Assembly (NCBI GenBank): GCA_033794685.1
Contig: JARAYZ010000002.1
DNA length: 64,000 nucleotides
DNA from: Lentzea sp033794685
Lineage (GTDB): Bacteria; Actinomycetota; Actinomycetes; Mycobacteriales; Pseudonocardiaceae
Direction: 5' to 3' (one strand)
The translations under genes were made by a program, and so were the position numbers. Positions within the stretch are counted from its first letter, which is position 1; every line of letters starts with the position of its first letter. Shown here piece by piece: positions 35,295-44,714 of this stretch. The notes beneath the pieces are model-generated. The model was not told the DNA's origin, did not search any database, and saw nothing but the letters and a program-made list of their open reading frames with translations.

Positions 35295-38200
35295 ATGCGA
35301 AGTCGATCCCTGCCGCACGCTCCCATTCGACTACTCTGCGTACTTGTATCAACACTGTTAGCCATGTCTGCGGTCATCGCGGTTCCCGCCGCAGCGGCGC
35401 CCGCAGACCTCACCGGAGCCCGCTGGATCTGGTACCCCGAAGGCAATCCCGTGGTCTCCGCCCCTGCCGAGACCCGCTACTTCCGCCGCACCTTCACCCA
35501 ACCGGCCGGGCAGGTCGGCGAAGCACGGCTGATCGTCACCGGCGACGACACGGTGGACGTGTGGCTCAACGGCGAACCGCTCGCCGCGTCCGCCCGCGCC
35601 ACCGACTCGTGGCAGCGGGCCGTCTCCGTCGACCTGCGCTCCGCCCTCGTCACCGGCGCCAACACCCTCGCGGTCGCGGTGCGCAACTCCAGCACCGGTC
35701 CGGCGGGTCTCGTCGCCCGAGCGCGGATCGTCACGGGCGGCACGGCCGCCGACCTGGTCACCGACGGGGCCTGGAAGGCGGGCCGGGGCGCGGGCGAGGG
35801 CTGGGAGAAACCCGCCTTCGCCGACGGCGCGTGGCCTCAGGCCGCAGACCTCGGTTCGTACGGGATCGAGCCGTGGGGAAGCCGGGTGACAGTGGCGGAT
35901 CCGGGTGAGGTGTCGCCGTTGTCGGTCGCCTCGACGACGACGACGGAACGACGCGTCGCCCCGCTCGGGGTGGACGCGAAGCGGCCGAGGTTCGGCTGGA
36001 CGCTCGCCTCCGCCGCCCCCGGTCAGCGCCAGGGCGCCTACCAGGTGCTGGTCGCGAGCACGCGGGCGTTGGCCGACGCCGGGACCGGTGACGTCTGGGA
36101 CAGCGGCCGGGTCCACGACGAGCAGTCCGTCGACGTCGCCTACGGCGGTCCGGCGCTGAGTTCGCTGACCGCCTACCACTGGCGGGTGCGCGTCTGGGAC
36201 TCCCGGGGACGGGCGGGTGGCTGGAGCGCGGTCTCGTCGTTCGAGACGGGTCTCTACAACGTCGCCTCGGAGTGGCGCGGAGCCTTCATCGGTGGCCCTG
36301 CCGGACAGGGCTTGGACGGCGCCGCCTGGATCTGGTACCCGGAGGGGTCGCCCACCAGCGGCCTGCCGGTGATGACGAGGTACTTCCGCAAGACGTTCAC
36401 GCTGCCCTCCGCGCCGGACGCCGCCACGCTCGCGGTCACCGCCGACGACACGGCGACGGTGTGGCTCAACGGCGTGCGGATCTACTCCAGCCCGCAGGCC
36501 CCGGACTCCTGGAAACGGGCCGGTGTGATCAACCTGTCCGGCCGGCTGCGATCCGGTGCCAACACCATCGCGGTGTCGAGCGCGAACACCTCGGACTCCC
36601 CCGCGGGTCTCGTGGCCAAGCTGACGGCCGGTGACGTCGTGGTGCCGACCGACGGGAGCTGGAAGGCCTTCACCCAGGGCCCCGCCGGCTGGGAGCAGCC
36701 GGGGTTCGACGACAGCGCCTGGCCCCAGGCACGGTCCCTGGTCGGCATCGGCGGCGCGCCGTGGGGTGACCAGGTCGTCGTTCCCCAGCCCGCCCCGTTG
36801 CTGCGCAAGGGTTTCACGGTCACCAAACCGGTGCGCGGCGCCCGGCTGGTCACGACGGCGCTCGGTCTGCACGAGACCCAGCTCAACGGCGCCAAGGTCG
36901 GCGAGGACGTGCTGGCTCCGGCGTGGACGGACTACACCAAGCGCGTGCAGTACAAGGTGCACGACGTCACCAGCAGGATTCGCCAGGGCGACAACGCTCT
37001 CGGCGCGTGGCTCGGCAACGGCTGGTACTCCGGCAGTCTCGGCATCGGCGGGAACCGGCTCTACGGCACGCAGCCGTGGTACTCGGCGCAGCTGCGACTG
37101 ACCTATGTGGACGGTACGGAGGAAACCGTTGCGACGGACGGGACCTGGAAGTACCGGGCGAGTCCGATCACCTCGGACGATCTCTACCACGGCGAGCACT
37201 ACGACGCCCGGCTCGCGGTGCCGGGCTGGGACGGGCCCGGGTTCGACGACAGCGGCTGGCGTTCCGCGCAGGTGAAGCAGGGCGCGTTGCCGAACCTCGT
37301 GGCCCAGGTCGACGCCGGCACCAGGGTCCAGCAGGACCTGCGGCCGGTGGCGCTGACGCAACCCAGGCCGGGCGTGTGGGTCTTCGACCTCGGCCAGAAC
37401 TTCTCCGGCTGGAACCGGCTCCGGGTGCGGGGTCCCGCCGGCACCACGATCACCCTGCGCCACGCGGAGGTGCTCAACCCCGACGGCACGCTCTACACCA
37501 CGAGCCTGCGGGCCGCCCAGGTCACCGACCAGGTCGTGCTGGCGGGCACCGGTCAGGTGGAGACCTTCGAACCGCGGTTCACGGTCCACGGTTACCGCTA
37601 CGTCGAACTGACCGGCCTGCCCGGCACGCCGGCGCTCGACACCATCACCGGGCGGGCGGCCTGGACGAACGGCGAGGAGATCGGCGGGTTCGACACCTCC
37701 GACCCGATGCTCGACAAGCTGCAGAACGCCATCGTGTGGGGACAACGGTCGAACATGCTCTACGTCCCGACCGACTGCCCACAGCGTGACGAGCGGCTGG
37801 GGTGGACCGGCGACATCGCGTCGTTCGCGCCGACGGCCACGCACAACATGGACGTGTCGGCGTTCCTCGACAAGTTCACCGACGACATGGTCGACGCCCA
37901 GCGCGCTGATGGCGCGTTCACGGACGTGGCGCCCAACGTCAGCAACATGGGCGCGGGCACGGCGGCGTGGGGCGACGCGGGCGTGATCGTGCCCTACACC
38001 CTCTGGCAGCGCTACGGAGACCTGCGCGTGGTCGAGGACAACTTCGCCGCCATGACGAAGTGGGTCGACTACCTGCGTTCCACGGCGGACGCCGACCTCA
38101 TCCGCGACCGAGGCGGGTTCGGCGACTGGCTCAACGTCAACGACGACACCCCGCGCAACGTCATCTCCACAGCGCACTTCGCGTGGTCCGCACGCCTGGT

Positions 38201-38999
38201 GGCACGCATGGCGCAGGCCATCGGCAAACCGGCGGAGGCGGCCGCGTACGGCGGGCTCGCCGACCAGGTCTCGGCGGCGTTCACCTCCAGGCTCGTGGCC
38301 GCGGACGGCACGGTCTCCGGCAACACCCAGACGGGCTACTCGCTCGCGCTGGCGTTCGGCCTCGTTCCCCAGAACCGGGTGCAGTCCCTCGTGGACAAAC
38401 TCGTCGCCAGGGTGCGCGCGGCGAACAACCACCTGACGGTCGGGTTCGTCGGTGTGTCGCACCTGCTGCAGGTGCTGGCTGACCACGGCCGGGCCGACGT
38501 CGCGTACCAGGTCCTGACGCAGCCGGACTACCCCGGCTGGGGCTACATGGTGGGCCGGGGAGCGACGACGGTGTGGGAGCGGTGGGACGGCATCCGCCCG
38601 GACGGGTCGTTCCAGGATCCGGCGATGAACTCGTTCAACCACTACGCGATGGGTTCCGTCGGCGACTTCCTCTACCGCACCGTGGGAGGCCTGAGCTCGG
38701 CCTCTCCCGGCTTCCGATCGCTGCTCGTCGCGCCGAAACCGGGCGGTGGCCTCACGTCGGCCAAGTCGTCGCACCGCACGCCGTACGGTCCGGCGCTCAG
38801 CGAGTGGAACACGTCGGGAGGGCGCTTCAGCCTCCACCTCGTCGTGCCCACCGGGACGTCGGCCGTGGTGCGGGTTCCGGCGGCGAGCGCGGCGGCGGTG
38901 ACGGCTCCGCCCGGGGCTGTTCCGCTCGGGTACGGCTCCGGCGTGGCGTCGTTCCACGTGCCGGCCGGTGACCACGTCTTCATCGCACCCGCTGGGTGA
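35295..38999 (+). CDS. secreted multidomain GH78 alpha-L-rhamnosidase
   Basis: 1,234 residues. Signal peptide about 1-38. A beta-sandwich module starting GARWIWYPEGNP (about 43) is repeated as AAWIWYPEGSPT (about 347). Between them is an FN3-like region (RPRFGWTLASAAPGQRQGAYQ). Then come the Bac_rhamnosid_N and concanavalin-like domains (ARLVTTALGLHETQLNG; LAPAWTDYTKRVQYK) and the (alpha/alpha)6 catalytic domain with PTDCPQRDERLGWTGD (about 822) and TTVWERWDG (about 1093). It ends in a C-terminal beta domain. It releases rhamnose from plant glycosides or polysaccharides outside the cell. Likely induced through the LacI-type site upstream. Confidence 0.93.
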   Translation: MRSRSLPHAPIRLLCVLVSTLLAMSAVIAVPAAAAPADLTGARWIWYPEGNPVVSAPAETRYFRRTFTQPAGQVGEARLIVTGDDTVDVWLNGEPLAASARATDSWQRAVSVDLRSALVTGANTLAVAVRNSSTGPAGLVARARIVTGGTAADLVTDGAWKAGRGAGEGWEKPAFADGAWPQAADLGSYGIEPWGSRVTVADPGEVSPLSVASTTTTERRVAPLGVDAKRPRFGWTLASAAPGQRQGAYQVLVASTRALADAGTGDVWDSGRVHDEQSVDVAYGGPALSSLTAYHWRVRVWDSRGRAGGWSAVSSFETGLYNVASEWRGAFIGGPAGQGLDGAAWIWYPEGSPTSGLPVMTRYFRKTFTLPSAPDAATLAVTADDTATVWLNGVRIYSSPQAPDSWKRAGVINLSGRLRSGANTIAVSSANTSDSPAGLVAKLTAGDVVVPTDGSWKAFTQGPAGWEQPGFDDSAWPQARSLVGIGGAPWGDQVVVPQPAPLLRKGFTVTKPVRGARLVTTALGLHETQLNGAKVGEDVLAPAWTDYTKRVQYKVHDVTSRIRQGDNALGAWLGNGWYSGSLGIGGNRLYGTQPWYSAQLRLTYVDGTEETVATDGTWKYRASPITSDDLYHGEHYDARLAVPGWDGPGFDDSGWRSAQVKQGALPNLVAQVDAGTRVQQDLRPVALTQPRPGVWVFDLGQNFSGWNRLRVRGPAGTTITLRHAEVLNPDGTLYTTSLRAAQVTDQVVLAGTGQVETFEPRFTVHGYRYVELTGLPGTPALDTITGRAAWTNGEEIGGFDTSDPMLDKLQNAIVWGQRSNMLYVPTDCPQRDERLGWTGDIASFAPTATHNMDVSAFLDKFTDDMVDAQRADGAFTDVAPNVSNMGAGTAAWGDAGVIVPYTLWQRYGDLRVVEDNFAAMTKWVDYLRSTADADLIRDRGGFGDWLNVNDDTPRNVISTAHFAWSARLVARMAQAIGKPAEAAAYGGLADQVSAAFTSRLVAADGTVSGNTQTGYSLALAFGLVPQNRVQSLVDKLVARVRAANNHLTVGFVGVSHLLQVLADHGRADVAYQVLTQPDYPGWGYMVGRGATTVWERWDGIRPDGSFQDPAMNSFNHYAMGSVGDFLYRTVGGLSSASPGFRSLLVAPKPGGGLTSAKSSHRTPYGPALSEWNTSGGRFSLHLVVPTGTSAVVRVPAASAAAVTAPPGAVPLGYGSGVASFHVPAGDHVFIAPAG

Positions 39000-39006
39000 T
39001 GACGAC

Positions 39007-39038
39007 TCGGGCGCGGGGTGGAGCCACCCCGCGCCCGA
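39007..39038 (+). terminator. hairpin terminator after the rhamnosidase gene
   Basis: TCGGGCGCGGGGTGG (39007-39021) and CCACCCCGCGCCCGA (39024-39038) are perfect 15-bp arms with only AG between, 10 bp after the stop. No T-run. Confidence 0.82.
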
Positions 39039-39170
39039 CCGGTCATCTGCGGACGAAGCCGAGCACGGCGTCCGCGAAGGCGTCAGGCGACCGCCGGCAC
39101 GGACGGCAACCTCGACCTGTGATGCGCGTCACATAGAGGTGAGGGGGTAGCTCACAGGGAGACGAGCAAC

Positions 39171-39734
39171 ATGGGAAAGATCCTGAGACGCGTCGCCGCA
39201 CTGGCGGTAATGCTGACCCTGGCCGGACTGTTCGCACCGTCCGCGTCCGCCGCAGCCGCACCGTATTGCGGCATCACATGGGGCTCACTGGAGAAAGTGG
39301 GGCCCAGCTACACACACACGACAGCAACCATCAACAACGTGCGCGCCGGCCGGCACGACTGCTACGACCGGCTCGTGGTCGACATGGGCGGAGGTCCGGC
39401 ACCGGAGTGGTATCACGTCTCCTACGTGCCGGCCGTCCACCAGCAGGGCAGCGGCTTCCCCGTTCCACTGGCGGGTGGCGCGTTCCTCAACGTGATCGTC
39501 GGCTCGGCCGCGCACGACGCGGGCTACAACCCGACCTACAGTCCCGCCAACCCGATGCAGGCGGTCAACACCGCCGGCTTCGCCACCTTCCGCCAAGTCG
39601 CGTTCCTCGGCACGTACGAGGGGCAGACCCAGTTCGGGATGGGTGTCCGCGCCCGCTTGCCGTTCCGGGTGTTCACGCTCAACGGGCCGGGTGCGACCGG
39701 TCGCCTGGTGATCGACGTCGCGCACCGCTGGTAG
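39171..39734 (+). CDS. secreted AMIN-like domain protein
   Basis: 187 residues. Signal peptide about 1-28 (LTLAGLFAPSASAAA). The mature part has two Cys (YCGITWG, HDCYDRL) and the pattern DRLVVDMGGG ... WYHVSYVP ... LNVIVGSAAHD, which matches the actinobacterial AMIN-like beta-sandwich family, usually secreted or lipid-anchored and of unknown function. The 171 bp upstream hold the rhamnosidase terminator and nothing else recognised. Confidence 0.75.
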   Translation: MGKILRRVAALAVMLTLAGLFAPSASAAAAPYCGITWGSLEKVGPSYTHTTATINNVRAGRHDCYDRLVVDMGGGPAPEWYHVSYVPAVHQQGSGFPVPLAGGAFLNVIVGSAAHDAGYNPTYSPANPMQAVNTAGFATFRQVAFLGTYEGQTQFGMGVRARLPFRVFTLNGPGATGRLVIDVAHRW

Positions 39735-39757
39735 TACTGCCCGTCAGCAGGCACCGT

Positions 39758-39785
39758 CTTGCCCCGGCCATCGGACCGGGGCAAG
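39758..39785. terminator. hairpin terminator between convergent genes
   Basis: CTTGCCCCGG (39758-39767) and CCGGGGCAAG (39776-39785) form a perfect 10-bp stem with an 8-nt loop. It separates the AMIN-like gene from the 3' end of the ABC operon and may serve both. Confidence 0.8.
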
Positions 39786-39895
39786 GCCACGTGGTGTCTG
39801 GTCTGTACATGTGCCGGCGACGCAAAGGACGCGTACAAGTGCGTGCGCGCGGTTCGGATCAGCCGGCCGGAACACGGGTTCGGAGGACCGGCCTG

Positions 39896-40801
39896 TCACT
39901 TCGTCGACCCCGCCAGCACGCCCTGCACGAAGTACTTCTGGAACACCAGGAACACCCCGAGCGGCACGATCATCGACAGGAACGCGCCCGTGGAGAGCAT
40001 GTCGATGTTGGTGCCGAACTGCCGCAGCTGGGCCCGCAGCGCCACCGTGATCGGCGCCGAGTCCTGGTCCGCGAACACCAGCGCGACGAGCAGGTCGTTC
40101 CAGACCCAGAGGAACTGGAAGATCGTCAGCGAGGCGATCGCCGGCTTCGCCACCGGCAGGATCACCCGCTTGAAGATCACCCACTCCGTCGCGCCGTCCA
40201 TCCGCGCGGCCTCGATCAGGTCGCGCGGGATGCCGGTGAAGAAGTTGCGCAGCAGGAAGATGGCGAACGGCAGGCCGAACGCGACGTGGAACAGCACCAC
40301 GCCGGTGATCGTGCCGAACAGCCCCAGCGCCCCGAACAGCTTCGCCACCGGGATCAGCGCGACCTGGATCGGCATCACCAGCAGCCCCACCACGACGACG
40401 GTCAGCGTCTCGCGGCCCGGGAACTCGATCCACGCCAGGGCGTACGAGGCCAGGGACGCCATCACGACGACCAGAACCGTTGCGGGGACGGCGATGTAGA
40501 ACGTGTTGAGGAACGACTGCCACACCGTGTGGTTCGAGACGAGATCGGCGTAGTTGGACAGCGTCAGCTCGGCGGGTTTGGTGAAGATCGTCCACCAGCC
40601 GCTCGCCGTGTTGGCCGACTCGTCGCGCAACGACGCGATCAGCAGGCCGAACACCGGCACCAGCCAGAACACCGCCACCAGGGCGAGCACCACCTGCACC
40701 ACACCGTTGCCGAGCCGGCCCACGAGCCGCGTCAGCACACCCCGCTTCGGCACACCCGAGACGGGCACGTCGATGCGGACCTCTTCGGCCACCGGGGTCA
40801 T
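39896..40801 (-). CDS. carbohydrate ABC transporter permease (AglG/MalG-type)
   Basis: 301 residues: an N-terminal cytoplasmic extension of about 35, then six TM helices, with the EAA loop IEAARMDGATEWVIFKRVILP. Last gene of the ATPase-binding protein-permease-permease operon, overlapping its neighbour as ATGA. Confidence 0.93.
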   Translation of the reverse strand: MTPVAEEVRIDVPVSGVPKRGVLTRLVGRLGNGVVQVVLALVAVFWLVPVFGLLIASLRDESANTASGWWTIFTKPAELTLSNYADLVSNHTVWQSFLNTFYIAVPATVLVVVMASLASYALAWIEFPGRETLTVVVVGLLVMPIQVALIPVAKLFGALGLFGTITGVVLFHVAFGLPFAIFLLRNFFTGIPRDLIEAARMDGATEWVIFKRVILPVAKPAIASLTIFQFLWVWNDLLVALVFADQDSAPITVALRAQLRQFGTNIDMLSTGAFLSMIVPLGVFLVFQKYFVQGVLAGSTK

Positions 40802-42096
40802 GACCGCTCCCGTCGGAATCGGCGGATGTTGAACAGCATCGCCGGGGCCACCAGCAGGAACAGGATCACCGCGAGCGCACTGCCCGCCCCCTGGTCGCCG
40901 CCCGTGCCGAAGGACACCTGCCACATCTGCAGGGCCAGCACGTTGGCCTCGGACTGCACCGAACCCGGCGCGATGACGAACACGAGCTCGAAGATCTTCA
41001 GCACGTTGATCACGAGTGTCACGAACACCACCAGCAGCACCGGTGAGAGCAGCGGGACGGTGACGCGCTTGAACACCTGCCACTCGGTCGCGCCGTCGAC
41101 GCGCGCCGCCTCCAGGGCGTCGCGCGGGATCGCCGAGAGGCCCGCCGCGATGAACGTGATCGCGAACCCGGTCATGATCCAGATCCAGGACGAGATGATC
41201 ACCGGGGTGATCAGCGACGCCCCGAGCCAGGTCAGGCCGCGGAACGGCAGCGTGAAGTTGTCCTCGGGCAGCCGCACGGTCACGGCCGCGGTACCCAGGT
41301 CGGGGAACGTGAACCTGCCGTCGTCACCGGTCGTGGTGCGCGCGACGACCTGGCCGTCCCGCACCGCCTCCACCGCGATGCCCGGCATGCCGCGCTCGGT
41401 CGGGTCGACCGTGCCCGTCTTGCCGCCGACCGACACGTCGAGCCAGACGACCCCGCGCAGTTCCTCGGTGGCCGCGGCCGGAGGGGAGGCCGGCAGCGAC
41501 TGCGGCGGCAGGTCCACCGGCGAGTACCCGATGAGCGGCAACGTGATCGTGTCGCCGGCCTTCGACGGCCTGATCGCGGTGTAACCCGCGTCCGTTGCGG
41601 CGTAACCGTCACGGGGCCGTGCGTTGGGGTACTTCGAGGCCGGGCTGAACACGTCGTGCACGCCGACCGCGACCGCGTTCACGACGCCCTGGTCCGGCGA
41701 CTGCTCGTACACGAGCCGGAAGATGATGCCCGAGGCGAACAACGAGATCGCCATCGGCATGAACAGCACCAGCCGGAACGCCGTCGCCCACCTGATCCGC
41801 TCGGTCAGCACCGCGAGGATCAGCCCGATGCCGGTGACGGCCGCCGGGGCGACGACCACCCAGATCACGTTGTTGCGGAACGCGGTCAGCGTCCTCGGGT
41901 CGGTGAACGTGTCGACGTAGTTGTCCACGCCGACGAACTCGTCCCCCGACGCGTCGAAGAAGCTGCGGATCAGCGAGAACACCAGCGGGTACAGCACCAG
42001 CGCGGCCAGCACCACCAGTGCGGGGAGCAGGAACGGGATCGCCTGCCGGGGCGAGCGCCCCGGCGCGGCGTCCACGTTCGGACTGCGAAGCCTCAT
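40798..42096 (-). CDS. carbohydrate ABC permease (AglF/MalF-type) with inserted extracytoplasmic beta domain
   Basis: 432 residues, about 130 longer than usual. After TM3 (VLFMPMAISLFASGIIFRLVY) comes an extracytoplasmic insert (about 145-300) whose later part, with ELRGVVWLDVSVGG, MPGIAVEAVRDGQ and TTTGDDGRFTFPDLG, looks like a carboxypeptidase-regulatory/SdrD-B-type beta domain. The C-terminal TM part has the EAA loop EAARVDGATEWQVFKRVTVP. E. coli MalF also has a large P2 loop that contacts the binding protein; this insert is in a comparable place but looks unrelated in sequence. Overlaps on both sides are ATGA. Confidence 0.9.
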   Translation of the reverse strand: MRLRSPNVDAAPGRSPRQAIPFLLPALVVLAALVLYPLVFSLIRSFFDASGDEFVGVDNYVDTFTDPRTLTAFRNNVIWVVVAPAAVTGIGLILAVLTERIRWATAFRLVLFMPMAISLFASGIIFRLVYEQSPDQGVVNAVAVGVHDVFSPASKYPNARPRDGYAATDAGYTAIRPSKAGDTITLPLIGYSPVDLPPQSLPASPPAAATEELRGVVWLDVSVGGKTGTVDPTERGMPGIAVEAVRDGQVVARTTTGDDGRFTFPDLGTAAVTVRLPEDNFTLPFRGLTWLGASLITPVIISSWIWIMTGFAITFIAAGLSAIPRDALEAARVDGATEWQVFKRVTVPLLSPVLLVVFVTLVINVLKIFELVFVIAPGSVQSEANVLALQMWQVSFGTGGDQGAGSALAVILFLLVAPAMLFNIRRFRRERS

Positions 42097-43379
42097 TTTC
42101 CGTAGGCCTTGGCCGCGTTGGCTTCCAGCCGCGCCATGATGCCGTCGACGTTCTTCGGGTCGGCCAGGAAGTCCTGCAGGTCCTTCCACTCACCCGCGCC
42201 CTTGGTGCCACCGAACGCGGCCGGCGCGAGGTCGGACATGTCGAACCGGACGTTGTCCCCGGCGTCGACGATCCGCTTCGCGAGCTCCTGCGTCACGGCG
42301 TCCGGGTAGGCGGTCTCCGGGATGTCCTTGTTGGGCGAGAGGAACCCGCCGAGCTCGGCCCACACCTTGCCGGACTCGGGCGAGGCCAGGAACTTCATCA
42401 GCTCGGTGGTCACCTCGTCGTCCTTGAACTGCACGGCCATGTCCCCACCGGCGACCACGGCGTCCTTGCTGCCCGCGACGGACGGGAACGGGAAGAACTT
42501 GGCGTCCTGCCCCACCTTCGCCTTGGTGTTCGTGGTGATGACGCTCGCGACGAAGTCCGCCTCGAAGACCATCGCGGCCGTGGAGGGCTCACCGAAGACG
42601 TTGATCACGGACTTCGGGAACTCGGTCTGCAGCGCGCCGCCCGCGATCAGCGTCGGGTCACCCCAGAGCTTCGCCAGCTCCTCCAACGCCTTCTTCACGC
42701 TCGGGTCGGTCCACGGGATCTCGTGCTTCGCGAGCTTGTCGTAGTTGTCGGGGCCCGCGGTGCGCAGGTAGACGTTCTCGAACCAGTCGGTGAGCGTCCA
42801 GCCGTCCGCACCGCCGACCGACACCGGGGCGAGGCCCGTCTCGGAGATCGTCCTGCTGACCTTGACCAGGTCGTCCCACGTCTCCGGCGGCGTGGCACCG
42901 ACCTGCTGGAAGGCCTTCTCGCTGTACCAGAACGCGGACTTGTTGGCGGTCTTGAAGGCGAAGCCGTAGAGCTTGCCGTCGAAGGTGCCGAGCTTCTTCC
43001 ACACGGCCGCGTTGTGGTCGGTGACGGCCTTCTCGACGTCGGCGTTCACCGGCTTGAGCGCACCGGCCTTGGCGAACTGCTCGACGAGGCCGGGCTGGGC
43101 GATCAACGCGATGTTCGGTGGTGTGCCACCCGAGATTCTGGTCTGCACGACCGTCGGGAGTTCGTCACCGGCGGGTGTGTACTTCACCTCGGCGCCCGTC
43201 CTGTCGGAGAACACCTTGAGGACCTGCTCGAAGTTCTTCTGCTCGTCACCGGTCCACGGGCCGACGACCTCGACGGTCTGGTCCGGGAACTTCTTGCTGG
43301 TCCCCGTCTCCGCGGCGCCCCCGGTGCACGCGGTGGCCAGGGTGGTCAACGCGAGCAGTGCGATCCATTGCTTCCTCAT
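42093..43379 (-). CDS. extracellular solute-binding lipoprotein (AglE-like)
   Basis: 428 residues. Signal peptide with lipobox (ALTTLATACTGG; Cys18). Family 1 binding-protein features include VVQTRISGGTPPNIALI and KSAFWYSEKAFQQVG. The order and the inserted-domain permease next to it resemble alpha-glucoside (AglEFG) importers. The GH13 alpha-glucosidase at the right edge of the window would suit such a substrate but is 20 kb away. Confidence 0.92.
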   Translation of the reverse strand: MRKQWIALLALTTLATACTGGAAETGTSKKFPDQTVEVVGPWTGDEQKNFEQVLKVFSDRTGAEVKYTPAGDELPTVVQTRISGGTPPNIALIAQPGLVEQFAKAGALKPVNADVEKAVTDHNAAVWKKLGTFDGKLYGFAFKTANKSAFWYSEKAFQQVGATPPETWDDLVKVSRTISETGLAPVSVGGADGWTLTDWFENVYLRTAGPDNYDKLAKHEIPWTDPSVKKALEELAKLWGDPTLIAGGALQTEFPKSVINVFGEPSTAAMVFEADFVASVITTNTKAKVGQDAKFFPFPSVAGSKDAVVAGGDMAVQFKDDEVTTELMKFLASPESGKVWAELGGFLSPNKDIPETAYPDAVTQELAKRIVDAGDNVRFDMSDLAPAAFGGTKGAGEWKDLQDFLADPKNVDGIMARLEANAAKAYGK

Positions 43380-44581
43380 CGAAGCTCCTGCTTCCAGATC
43401 GAGGACCCGGTGGCCGGGTCGAAGAAGTGCAGCCGGGACGTGTCCACCCAGGCGGCGACGGGTTGTCCTTCGTAGATGCGGGTGCGCGGGCTGAACCGTC
43501 CCACCAGGACGGTCCCCTTGCCCTTGACGCCGGGCAGGTCGTCGGTGCCGGCGTCCTTCGCGAGCTCACGGGTGTCGTCGGTGACGACCGGCGGGACGTC
43601 GACCGGGAAGTGCACGAGGACGTCCGAGCCCATGGCCTCGACCAGGTCGGCGACGGAGTGCAGGATCTCGCCCTCGCGGGCGTCGGCCAACGCCGTGTCC
43701 TCCATGTCCTCCGGGCGGATGCCGACCACGACGTCGCGGCCGACGTACTGCTTGAGCGCGGGCCGTTGCTGCAGCACGGATTCGGGCAGCAGCAACGCGT
43801 CGGAGTTGAGCGAGACCCAGAAGCGGCCGTCGTTCTCGTCGAGCTTCGCGGACACGAGGTTCATGCCCGGTGAGCCGATGAACCCGGCGACGAACAGGTT
43901 GACCGGCCGGTCGTAGAGCTCCTGCGGCGGCCCGACCTGTTGCAGCACACCGCGGCGCATGACGGCCACGCGGTCCCCGAGCGTCATGGCCTCGGTCTGG
44001 TCGTGCGTGACGTACACGGTCGTCACGCCGATCTCGCGCTGGATGCGCGCGATCTGGGCCCGCATCTGCACGCGCAGCTTGGCGTCCAGATTGGACAGCG
44101 GCTCGTCCATCAGGAACGCCTGCGGGGCCCGCACGATCGCCCGGCCCATCGCGACGCGCTGGCGTTGCCCGCCGGAGAGGTTGCGGGGCTTGCGGTCGAG
44201 GTGCTCGGTCAGTTCGAGGACGCCGGCCACCTCGCGGACCCGGTGGTCGATCTCCTTCTTCGCGAGCTTGCGCAGCGTGAGACCGAACGCGATGTTGTCG
44301 TACACGTTCAGGTGCGGGTAGAGCGCGTACGACTGGAACACCATCGCAACATCGCGGTCACGCGACGGCACCTCGTTGACGATCTGCTCGCCGATGTGGA
44401 TCGTGCCCTCGGTGATCTGCTCGAGGCCCGCGATCATCCGCAGCGCCGTCGTCTTGCCGCAGCCGGACGGGCCCACGAGCACCAGGAACTCGCCGTCGCG
44501 GATCTCCAGGTTGAGATCGGTGACCGCACGGGTGCCGTCACCGTAGGCCTTGCCCAGCCCCGTCAGAACGACTTCTGCCAC
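43376..44581 (-). CDS. sugar ABC transporter ATP-binding protein (UgpC/MsiK type)
   Basis: 401 residues: Walker A GPSGCGKTTALRMIAG (about 37-52), signature LSGGQRQRVAMGRAIVR, Walker B AFLMDEPLSNLDAKLR, and a C-terminal OB/TOBE regulatory domain (about 240-400). First gene of the operon, which is unusual because such ATPases are often encoded apart in actinomycetes. It could also energise the ATPase-less importer at 13907-16862. The GTG at 44581 has GGGAG 6 nt upstream. The 133 bp to the divergent regulator gene hold both promoters. Confidence 0.93.
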   Translation of the reverse strand: MAEVVLTGLGKAYGDGTRAVTDLNLEIRDGEFLVLVGPSGCGKTTALRMIAGLEQITEGTIHIGEQIVNEVPSRDRDVAMVFQSYALYPHLNVYDNIAFGLTLRKLAKKEIDHRVREVAGVLELTEHLDRKPRNLSGGQRQRVAMGRAIVRAPQAFLMDEPLSNLDAKLRVQMRAQIARIQREIGVTTVYVTHDQTEAMTLGDRVAVMRRGVLQQVGPPQELYDRPVNLFVAGFIGSPGMNLVSAKLDENDGRFWVSLNSDALLLPESVLQQRPALKQYVGRDVVVGIRPEDMEDTALADAREGEILHSVADLVEAMGSDVLVHFPVDVPPVVTDDTRELAKDAGTDDLPGVKGKGTVLVGRFSPRTRIYEGQPVAAWVDTSRLHFFDPATGSSIWKQELR

Positions 44582-44714
44582 GCCAACTCCCTGGTTCGGT
44601 GTGATTGCAGACCGTAGGCCCGCCATCCCTAAGGGAGATTTAAGGACGAAACACGATCTCGATAAGCTCGCGACACCTCTCCCAATCGACGGGTTCGCTG
44701 CTTACGCTGCGTGT

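Noticed and set aside
35358..38975. 1,205-residue open frame opposite the rhamnosidase gene
   Set aside because: High G+C makes antisense frames stay open. It has no RBS or domain, is Arg/His/Val-rich as in shadow frames, and the plus-strand gene is unambiguous.
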